From Plakobranchus ocellatus (Eukaryota; Mollusca; Gastropoda; Plakobranchidae), in assembly GCA_019648995.1 (NCBI GenBank), contig BLXT01007559.1, positions 189,213 through 217,409 of the forward strand: a stretch of 28,197 nucleotides of DNA, read 5' to 3'. Numbering within the stretch: the first letter of the stretch is position 1; every line of letters begins with the position of its first letter. Positions 21,413-28,197 of the stretch are shown in pieces. The notes under the pieces were generated by a model. It did not search any database, had not been told where the DNA came from, and saw only the letters and a program-made list of their open reading frames with translations. A program made the position numbers and the translations under genes.

Positions 21413-21978
21413 AACATTCCGCATCGCAATGAAACAACAGGATTTCGCTACTTACTTCTTGCTCTTTTGACATCCGTAGTTATTTACTTCTACGAGGAAA
21501 CCTTTGCATTCGATGAAAAGCACATTGGCGACGTATTTAAGCGTCTTTCGACACGTCAAATGTCTGCCGTTTCCAAAATAAGAAAGAAAAAAAAAGTGCG
21601 ATGTTGCTGAAAAAGCGGTTTTATTACAATGGCAACCAACTCGCGGGTTTGACCTTTTGCTAGCCATTTGAGTTATTTCACTGTGTCTTTCAACGTTACT
21701 CTATCGATGTATAGAAAAATTTTTTACCCTCTTGTATGATTTGAAAGTGACTGCAATGGATTCCAAGGGTTGCAATCACGTTTTACTGGCTAGTTTTCAC
21801 ATTAAAATTGGTGGTTTTCTCCCTTTCCAAAGCTAAATCTAATTCAAAAGGAAATAATAAAGTACCTGTGGTTACTGGTAACGATGGACGTTACAGAAAA
21901 AGGAGTACGAAAACACTAGTATTTGCTCGTTACATTTTCGACGTCCTTTCGAAAAGATAACAGAAACAAAGCAAAAAC
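21413..21978 (+). repeat. Hybrid monomer A/X (HOR-1 to HOR-2 switch)
   Basis: The first about 130 bp are A-like (gcatcgcaatgaaacaacag, cgaggaaacctttgc). From about 21540 on it is X-like (caaatgtctgccgtttcc, gttgctgaaaaagcgg, gtggttactggtaacgatgg). A clean crossover inside one monomer changes the HOR family without loss of length. Confidence 0.78.
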
Positions 21979-22549
21979 AAAGTCCCCATTTGCCGTGAAG
22001 TAGAATCTTACCCACTATTTTGTCTCTTTTCTAACACATAGGTTATGTTTCTTTTTTAATCACCGGATTGGAGAAGAGATATAAACAATGAAAACTACAT
22101 TCCTGATACAATTTTCTGTCTTCTCCACGCCTGTCATTTCCAAAAAGCTAAGAAAATGTTCGAAATTCTAGGTAAAAAAGCTTTTTATTATGATTGGAAT
22201 TTTCTCGTGGGCTGAAGTTAAGGCAAGTAATTTATGTTCGTAAATAGTGAATTTCAACCTTTCTTTTTCGATATAAGAAATAAAATTGAACATTCTTTAG
22301 GTTGAATTTGAGTGAAAGGAGACCAAACTATGGCTCGCAACGAGCTTTTTGGCTGGATTTTCAACAAAAAATTCGACGATGTTTACCGTGTAAGGGATTT
22401 TAAATACAAGTAAAATGTATAGAGACAAACGATTTGGTGCTTTAGGGATGAAGTAGAGTACAAGAATAACATCACTGCATGAAGTAAGGCATGTGTATGC
22501 TCAGATTTTAACGAAAACGCTTCCGTGAAAGAGGAAAAAAAACAGTAAA
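21979..22549 (+). repeat. HOR-2 monomer Y
   Basis: Y box 1 (agtccccatttgccgtgaag), box 2 at about 22105 with a small deletion (ttctgtcttctccacgcc), and box 4 gagaccaaactatggctcgc at about 22319. Confidence 0.87.
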
Positions 22550-23130
22550 AATTCCTCATCGCCAAAAAGTGATAGGATTTCGATGCTCACTTCTTGTGTT
22601 TATAACTTCCGCCCTTATTGAATTTCTTAAAAGAAAACTTTACTTTCTATGAAAACATTTTCGCGATGTATTTCAGCATCTTCCAACGTATCCATTGCCT
22701 GTCGTTTGAAATAACAGAAAGAAAAAGTGCAAAATTTTACTCTAAAGCAGCTTACTACGATCGAAACTAACTCGCGAGTTTGAGTTATTGCTGGTCATTT
22801 AAATGTTTTCACAGCGTCTTTGGACCTTAGTCTATCAATATGTAGAACGAATTTCGACTTTCTGCTGGTTATCTTCGAGGTAAAGGCGATTAAATTTGAG
22901 GCTTAAAACCTGTTTTTAGTCTAGTATTTCTGCCAAAACATATCGATTGTGTTGAAGAAAATGACTTCAAAATAGAATAAAAAAAACACTTTATTGTGCG
23001 GACAACTTAATAAGTTGTTTTGATCATGAAATAGAATAGACAAAATAGCATATTGTTATAGTATTTCGGGCATGCGTTTGCTTATGTATTTACGACGGTG
23101 CATCCATAAAGACTGTAAATCAATTAAGAA
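22550..23130 (+). repeat. HOR-2 monomer Z
   Basis: Z box 1 (attcctcatcgccaaaaagt), box 2 gcgatgtatttcagcatctt at about 22663, box 3 ctaactcgcgagtttgag at about 22769, box 4 at about 22910. Confidence 0.87.
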
Positions 23131-23707
23131 ATTGCAAATCGCGATGAAATGAAAGGATTTCGAGGTGTACTTCTTGCATTTTTGACCTCCGTTCTTGTTG
23201 ACGTGTACAAAGAACCCTTTGTTTTCGTGAAAAGCACATCCGCAACGTCTTTTAGCGTCTTCCGACCTGTCCAATGTCTGCAGTTTCCAAAATAAGAACG
23301 AAAAAAGGTGCGATTTTGCTGAAAAAATTGCTTTGTTACGATCGAAATTAACTCGCGGGTTTGAGCTATTGCTGGCTACTTAAATTATTTAACAGTGTCT
23401 TTGGACCTTAGTCTATCAATATGTAGGAGGAATTTCAACTTTCTTCTGGTTATCTTTGAGCTAAAGATAATTAAAATTGAGGCTTAAAACCTATATTTCG
23501 TCTCGTGTTTTTGAAAAAAACTTACAGTTTTCCCCAAGCAAATGACTTCAAAATAAAATAAAAACACTTAATGGTATGGACAAAAACAATTTGATCTTTA
23601 GATCATGATTGTGGTAAAAAAATAGCATATTGTTATGGTATTTTAGGCTTGCGTTTGTCCAAGTATTTATGAAGATTCGTCCATAAAAGAGCAACAATCA
23701 ATTAAAA
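23131..23707 (+). repeat. Hybrid monomer X/Z
   Basis: The front half is X (gcaaatcgcgatgaaatg, acatccgcaacgtctttt). From box 3 (about 23347) onward it is Z (aacagtgtctttggaccttag, gttatctttgagctaaag). The next monomer is again X, so this HOR has only a hybrid where Y and Z should be. Confidence 0.8.
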
Positions 23708-24287
23708 TATTCGACATCGCGATGAAATGAAAATATTTTGATGCATACTTCTTGCATTTTGGAGCCTTTTATTTGTTGACATGTACGAAAAATCATTTGC
23801 TTTCGATGAAAAGCACATCCGCAACGTATTTTAGCGTCTTTCGACCTGTCAAATGTTTGCCGTTTCCAAAAAAAAAGAGAAAAAGGGCGCGATTTTGCTG
23901 CTAAAGTGATTTTTTTACGATCGAAACTTACTCAAGGGTTTGAGCTATTGATAGCCATTTGAGTTATTTCACAGTGTCTTTAAATCTTTAGCAATAGATA
24001 GAAAAAAATTGTATCCTATTGTATAACATTTGAAACTGACTGCAATAGATTCCAAGGGTTGTAATCACGATTTTCCAGCTATTTTCACTTCAAAATTGGT
24101 GATTTTCTCCCTTCCCAAAGCTAAATCTAATTCAAAAGAAGAAAAAAAAATTATCTGTCGCTACTGTTATCGATGGATATTACAAGAGAAGAAGTACAAA
24201 AACAATCGCATTTGCACGGTACATTTTCTACACTCTTTTGAATAGATAACAGAAAAAAAAAAAGAAAAGAAAAGAAAAAAAAAAAAA
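23708..24287 (+). repeat. HOR-2 monomer X
   Basis: Box 1 gacatcgcgatgaaatg, X box 2 at about 23820, box 4 at about 24050, ending in an expanded purine tract (24252-24290). Confidence 0.86.
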
Positions 24288-24290
24288 AGA
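24252..24290 (+). repeat. A-rich purine tract
   Basis: 39 bases of A with a few G, at the X-to-Y border, expanded from the short aacaaaaacaaag of other units. Confidence 0.95.
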
Positions 24291-24580
24291 CTCCTTTTGC
24301 GATGTAGTGGAATCGTACCGACTATATGTTCTTTTTTTTTATCCGACTATATCTTCTCTTCAATTTATCTGGATGGAAAAAATGTTATAAACAGTGAAAA
24401 CTACATTTCCGATGTATTTTACTGTCTTCCGATGATTCCAATGCCTGTCGTTTCCAAAAAGGCTAAGAAAATGTTTGAAATTGTACGTGAAATAGGTTTT
24501 CTTTCGATTGGAATTTACTCGTGGGCTGAAGTTAAGGCAAGTAATTTATGTTAGTAAATAGTTAATTTCAACTATTCTCT
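24288..24580 (+). repeat. HOR-2 monomer Y, cut by inversion
   Basis: Y box 1 (gactccttttgcgatg), box 2 gatgtattttactgtcttcc at about 24410, and the box 3 equivalent (tactcgtgggctgaag at about 24516). It ends at attctctttttc, where orientation flips. Confidence 0.85.
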
Positions 24581-24690
24581 TTTTCATCGAAAGCAAATTT
24601 TTTTTTCTACAAGTTAAGAAAGACGAAAACAAGCAGTAAGTCATAAAATCCTGTCGCTTCATCGCGATGTGGATTTTTTTTTTTCGATCC
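24581..24690 (-). repeat. Inverted A/X start fragment
   Basis: Complement of A/X box 1 through tttgctttcgatgaaaa, cut by the left inversion breakpoint in a ctttttc shared by both sides. Confidence 0.8.
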
Positions 24691-25095
24691 TTTACACTTT
24701 TTGGCTGGAACACTAACGTAATAACATTTTGAAAGCCTCAACTTTGATCGCCTTTAGCTCGGAGATAACCAGAGAAATGTTACATTTTATTCTACCCATC
24801 CAACAAGTATGGTTTGAAGAAACTATTAAATATTTCAATGGCCAAGAACAGCTCAAGCCTGTGAGTTGGTTTATATCATAATAAAGCTACTTTTTTAGTA
24901 AAATTTCGCTCTTTTTCTTTCTTATTTTAGAAAAGACAGAAGTTGGACAGTAGGAAGACACTAAAACACATTGGGAAAATGCTTTTATAGCAAGAAATGG
25001 TTTCCTTGTAAAACTCAAGAAGGAGGGAAACTAAAAATGCAAGAAATGAGCATCGAAATCATTTCGCTTCATGAGGATGGGAATTTTTTAGCGCT
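24691..25095 (-). repeat. Inverted B/Z monomer, shortened
   Basis: On the minus strand: box 1 attcccatcctcatgaagcg (25095 downward), box 2 near 24970, box 3 drifted to ccaactcacaggcttgag, then gagctaaaggcgatcaaag and gtgttccagccaaaaa. Boxes 5-6 are missing. Confidence 0.82.
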
Positions 25096-25682
25096 TTTTC
25101 CTCTTTTACAAACCCGTTTCCGTGAAAATCACAGCATAGAAATACCTATCACACCATTCAGTGATGTTATTCTCCTACTCTACTTCATGACCAAAGCATT
25201 AGGTCGTTTGTCTCCATTCATTTAAATGGTTTTATTTAATTTAAAAAATCATTTACAACTGAACAATCGGCAATTTTCGGCGGACATAACACGCCTAAAG
25301 GCTCGTTGCAAACCTCAATTTTCATCGTCTTTAGCTCATGTTCAACCAGAAGAGTGTTAAGTTTTCTTTCTTTCAGACATAAATAGAGAAAGGTTGAAAT
25401 ACACTATTAAATAATTCAAATTGTCAGTCACAACTTAAATCCACAATGAACTTCCATCATGATAAAGACTATTTTTTTTTTTTTTGTAGAATTTTGTACA
25501 CTTTCTTGCCCTTCATGGAAACGAAAGGCATTGGAGTCATTACAAGTCGTTAAAATACATCAGAATGTGGTTTACAATGTTTATAAAACATTTCTTATCC
25601 AGAAGAATGAAAAATAAACGTAATCGATCTCGTGTAAAAAAAGAAACTATGGTAAGATTCTACTACATCGCAGCTGGGGACG
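25096..25682 (-). repeat. Inverted Y monomer
   Basis: Minus-strand Y box 1 (gtccccagctgcgatgtagt), box 2 (gatgtattttaacgacttgt at about 25550), gagctaaagacgatgaaaat, box 5 (ggtcatgaagtagagtagg), then catcactgaatggtgtgata. Full length, with a 14-T run on the plus strand. Confidence 0.85.
25472..25485 (+). repeat. T homopolymer
   Basis: 14-T run inside the inverted Y unit. The same place in other Y units is a short A run on the complementary strand. Confidence 0.9.
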
Positions 25683-25968
25683 TTTTTTAATTTATTTAAT
25701 TGGTTTTTTTTTTTTTTTTGTCATATTTTTGGCAGAGTGTCGAAAATATACCAAACAATTACAAACGCTTTTTTACTAGTTTTTCTGAAATATCCACCGA
25801 TACTTTTGGAAACGGCAGGCATTGAACACGTCAGAAGACTCAAAAATACATTCCTAATGCGCTTTTTATCGAAAGAAAAGGTTTCAATGTAAAAAAAAAT
25901 AACGATACAAGTTGACAATGCAAGAAGTGAGCACCAAAATCTTATTGCTTCATGCCAATGAGGGAATT
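25683..25968 (-). repeat. Inverted A/X monomer with box 3-4 deletion
   Basis: Minus-strand box 1 and box 2 (gtatttttgagtcttctgac at about 25845) are present. After gtttccaaaa the unit jumps to tatcggtggatatttcag in the tail. About 280 bp including box 3 are missing. Confidence 0.8.
25704..25719 (+). repeat. T homopolymer
   Basis: 16-T run at the inverted Y/X border, equivalent to the purine tract of forward units. Confidence 0.9.
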
Positions 25969-26452
25969 TTTTAAAGCACTCTTTCTTCCTTTAAGCAAAT
26001 TCTGTTGAAAATTTGAGTAAACAATTCTCCAACACACTATTTAGTGATGTTCTACTTGTACTCTATTCTTGAGTGAAGTATCAAAATGTTTTTGTCTCCA
26101 TACATTTAAATAGTTTTATTTGATTTAAAAATCATTTACAACTAAAAAATCTGCAATTTTCGGCGAAAATATCTAGCCTGAAGATACAGTAAGGTCGGAA
26201 GACAATATTAAATAATTCAAAAGGCCAGCAAGAGCTAATACCAACGAGTTAGTTTCGATCGTAACAACGCCATTATTTGAGTAAAATTTCGCTCTTTTTC
26301 TTTCTTATTTTTCAGAAATGCCAGACGTTGGACAAGTCGAAATGCTTTTTATCGCAAGAAAAGGCTTCTTCATTCAGGTCAATTAAGACAAAAGACAAAA
26401 TTGCAAGATGCAAGCATCGAAATCCTGTCACTTCATCGCGATGCGGAATTTT
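25969..26452 (-). repeat. Inverted hybrid monomer, shortened
   Basis: Minus-strand box 1 (ccgcatcgcgatgaagtgac), a contracted box 2 with gcatttcgacttgtccaacg, box 3 ctaactcgttggtattagct, then boxes 4-6 with agtacaagtagaacatcact. The start looks A/X-like and the tail C/Y-like. Confidence 0.75.
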
Positions 26453-26650
26453 TTTTTTAATCGGTTTTCGCTCCTTAACGAACACCTTTTGAATATTTTA
26501 GCGACAGAAGCCTAAAAAACCATACGAGTATGCTTTTTTGAAGTTTACTTCTTGATCAAAGCATCAATTTCTTTTTGTCCATACAATTAAGTGTTTTTCT
26601 TTCATTTTGGAGTCATTTACATGGGCAAAATCATTGACGCTGTCAGTCAT
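26453..26650 (-). repeat. Inverted monomer tail (boxes 4-6)
   Basis: Complement of the box 4 remnant, box 5 (ttgatgctttgatcaagaag) and box 6. It ends at the right inversion breakpoint, which lies within box 4. Confidence 0.8.
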
Positions 26651-26790
26651 TTTTTATGCTAGTTTTTCAGCCAAAAATAAAAATGCCGATCATGCCTATA
26701 TATATATATAATTGACCTTGAAATAAAATAAAGGTTTGAGAAGACGGAAATAAAATTTGATGCTTTGATCATGAATTACAGAACAAAAAT
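26500..26790. repeat. Imperfect palindrome at right inversion breakpoint
   Basis: Left of about 26650, boxes 5-4 run on the minus strand. Right of it, boxes 4-5 run on the plus strand (ctagtttttcagcc, then gatgctttgatcatgaatta). The two arms, each about 140 bp, are therefore diverged inverted copies of one another around a short centre. The hairpin is imperfect, judged by eye. Confidence 0.65.
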
Positions 26791-26836
26791 AGCATATTAT
26801 TGTGTTTTCTTAAGCTTTCATTATCTTAGATATTGA
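26651..26836 (+). repeat. Forward B/Z tail (boxes 4-6)
   Basis: Begins in box 4 (gctagtttttcagccaaaaa), contains a TA microsatellite, box 5 (ctttgatcatgaatta) and box 6 (agctttcattatcttagata). Forward orientation resumes here. Confidence 0.82.
26697..26710 (+). repeat. TA microsatellite
   Basis: Seven TA units a few tens of bases from the right inversion breakpoint. Confidence 0.95.
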
Positions 26837-27327
26837 CGTAGGACTTTTGGCTTCGGTCGTAATTGACTCGTACAAAAAAAAAAAAAAAAAACTTTTACTT
26901 TCGATGAAAGGCACATTTTCAACGTATTTTAGCGTCTTCCCACATATCCAATGTCTGTAAAATAAGACAGAAAACATGCGCAATTTTACTAAAAAAAATG
27001 CTTTTGTGACGATCTAAAATTACTCATGGGTTTCAGCTGTGGCTGCCCATTTGAATAATAAAATTGTGTCTTTCGACCTTACTCTATTGATATGTAGAAT
27101 ATGTTACCCTCCTCTATAAGATCTTGATCTGACTGAGATGGATTCCAAGGGTTGCAATCACATTTTTCTTTCCAAAGCTTGATCTTATTTAAAAGGATTT
27201 TTTAAAAAAGTCCATGAGGTTACTGGTTTCGATAGATATTACAGGAAAGCGAGTAGAAAAAAAGAACCGACTCTGCTCGGTACCATTTCGACACTCTGCC
27301 AAGTACCAAAAAATAAAAACACTTAAA
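26837..27327 (+). repeat. A/X monomer lacking box 1
   Basis: Box 6 (gatattgacg) is joined directly to ggacttttggcttcggtcgt, so box 1 is deleted. Box 2 at about 26930, box 3 attactcatgggtttcag at about 27027, box 4 gattccaagggttgcaatca at about 27142. An A run sits at 26874-26891. Confidence 0.82.
26874..26891 (+). repeat. A homopolymer
   Basis: 18-A run replacing the gaggaaac text that normally precedes cctttgctttcgatg in A/X units. Confidence 0.9.
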
Positions 27328-27893
27328 AATCCGCAGTTGCGGTGTAGTAGAATCTTACCCATTTTTTTTTACTACATAGATCAATAAATTATGCTTCTTT
27401 TTTATTCTCGTGGGTCAGAAAAGTTTCATAAACATTTCCGATGTATTTGTCTGCCTTCAGATGACTTAAATACCTAGTGATTCTAAATAAATTAAGAACA
27501 TTTGTTAAATTCTTCCAGATACAGATTTTATTACGATCGAAATTTTCTGTTGTGGCTGGATAGTTGATTCATTTAAAAGCGTCTTTTGACATTACCCCAA
27601 GATATTTAAGAGAAATGAAAAAACATTCTTCTGGTTGAATTCCATCTAAAGGCGATGAGAATTAAGGCGTACAACGAGCTTTTAGGGTGGATTTTCAGCC
27701 CAAAGTGCCGACTTTGCCCGTGGAAATGTCTGTAAAATCAAATCAAACCATTTTAAAGAATAGCGACAAAAGATCTGATGCCTCGGTCATGAAGTAGAGT
27801 GCGTACAAGAATAACATCACTGAATGGTGTTATAGGCATCTGTTTAATTAGAATTTTACGCAAATGGTTCGTTGAATAGGATAAAGCGTTAAA
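27328..27893 (+). repeat. HOR-2 monomer Y, diverged
   Basis: Y box 1 (ccgcagttgcggtgtagtag), box 2 gatgtatttgtctgccttca at about 27439, box 4 ggcgatgagaattaaggcgt at about 27652, box 5 ggtcatgaagtagagtgcg. More point differences than other Y units. Confidence 0.82.
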
Positions 27894-28197
27894 AATTCTC
27901 CCATCGCCATGAAGCGATATGATTTCGATGTTCACTTCTTGGTTTTTTGGCTTCCGTCGCCATTGAACTTTGTCAAGAAACATTTTCTATCGATGTAAAG
28001 GTCATTTCCGTTGTATTTTAGCGTCAGTCAACATTTCCAATACTTGCTGTTTCCAAAATAAGAAAGAAAAAGCGAGAAATTTTACTCAAAAACGGCTTTG
28101 GTACGATCGAAAATTAACTCGAAAGTTTAAGTTGTGGCTGGCCGTTTCTGTTATCCAATAATGTCTTTCGACCTTATTATATCAATATATCAATAAT
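27894..28197 (+). repeat. HOR-2 monomer Z, cut by window end
   Basis: Z box 1 (ctcccatcgccatgaagcg), box 2 with ttgtattttagcgtcagtca at about 28012, box 3 ttaactcgaaagtttaag at about 28115. It runs to the end of the window in the sequence after box 3. Confidence 0.82.

Larger units (their letters stand above)
24581..26650 (-). repeat. Inverted block of HOR-2-like monomers
   Basis: Every landmark in this 2.07-kb stretch reads on the minus strand. Examples are the box 1 complement (cttcatcgcgatgtgga at about 24661 and cttcatcgcgatgcgga at about 26431) and the purine run after box 2 seen as tcgctctttttctttcttat at about 24909 and 26291. The order along the minus strand is still canonical. This indicates inversion of a contiguous array piece rather than random insertion. 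The units here look more diverged than their forward counterparts. Confidence 0.9.
1..28197. repeat. Satellite-like higher-order repeat array filling the window
   Basis: Landmarks recur every 560-585 bp from end to end. The box 3 motif (ttaactcgcgggtttgag and close variants) occurs at about 217, 1312, 1825, 2407, 3474, 4456, 5516, 6619, 7199, 8927, 9514, 10645, 13072, 13916, 15058, 15640, 17649, 18229, 19346, 19927, 21053, 22769, 23347 and others. The same monomer type returns every 1.68-1.72 kb (for example type A at 18010, 19708 and 21413), which defines a trimeric HOR. No stretch over 300 bases falls outside the repeat family. I see no gene in the array. Its role is unknown; centromeric, pericentromeric, subtelomeric or sex-chromosome satellite are all possible. 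Confidence 0.93.

Noticed and set aside
5000-23365. CENP-B box within box 3
   Set aside because: The cgatcgaa...ctcgcggg core recalls the TTCG...CGGG layout, but the spacing between the two halves is about four bases too long, and the other strand also mismatches required positions.
24971-25225. Plus-strand 84-codon frame with an ITPFSDVI stretch
   Set aside because: It lies in the inverted block and is the same strand of the repeat that gives broken minus-strand frames elsewhere. Recurrence follows from monomer homology.
1-28197. Bacterial, phage, plasmid or organellar origin
   Set aside because: No dense coding, ribosome-binding-site-plus-ORF pattern, rRNA or tRNA is seen in 28 kb. A self-similar noncoding array of this size does not fit those genomes.
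1-28197. CRISPR array
   Set aside because: The repeats are 560-585 bp, diverged and directly adjacent. There are no short identical repeats separated by unique spacers and no cas genes.
1-28197. Transposon or LTR element as the repeat unit
   Set aside because: No transposase, reverse transcriptase or integrase reading frame, no terminal inverted or long terminal repeats, and no target-site duplications could be seen. Units are head-to-tail without spacers.

Overview
This window looks like eukaryotic nuclear satellite DNA. It is AT-rich, and I find no convincing gene, RNA gene or transposon in 28 kb. Essentially every base belongs to one old tandem-repeat family. The longest ATG-started frame is only 115 codons, and the frames that recur do so because the repeats recur. 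A prokaryote, plasmid, phage or organelle would be expected to show dense coding or recognisable RNAs here. I cannot name the species. The many retained CpG steps argue weakly against heavy CpG methylation of this DNA.

The basic monomer is about 560-585 bp. I phase each monomer from 'box 1' (catcgcaatgaaacgacag in type A). Box 2 (cgtattttagcgtcttccga) follows, with a purine-rich run after it. Next come box 3 (ttaactcgcgggtttgag), box 4 (ggctagtgtttcagccaaaa in B/Z and the equivalent gattccaagggttgcaatca in A/X), box 5 (a tgatcatgaaatagagtag-like stretch) and box 6 (gcgtttgcttagatattg-like). Three diverged monomer types follow each other in fixed order, giving a higher-order repeat (HOR) of about 1.68-1.72 kb. 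Two related HOR families are present: HOR-1 (A-C-B) and HOR-2 (X-Y-Z). X is the counterpart of A, Y of C, and Z of B.

Layout: 1-4343 HOR-1; 4344-11607 HOR-2, including a 2.29-kb tandem duplication; 11608-11703 a micro-inverted HOR-2 fragment; 11704-16541 HOR-1 with several partial monomers; 16542-17156 a short HOR-2 patch; 17157 to about 21540 regular HOR-1; about 21540-24580 HOR-2; 24581-26650 an inverted block of about four monomers, still in canonical order on the minus strand; 26651-28197 HOR-2 in forward orientation again, visibly more diverged.

No genes work together here. The content is the rearrangement history of a satellite array: unequal crossover, hybrid monomers, deletions inside monomers, tandem duplication and inversion. 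Monomer boundaries are read by eye and are good to about 5-20 bp. All identity statements are visual, not computed.
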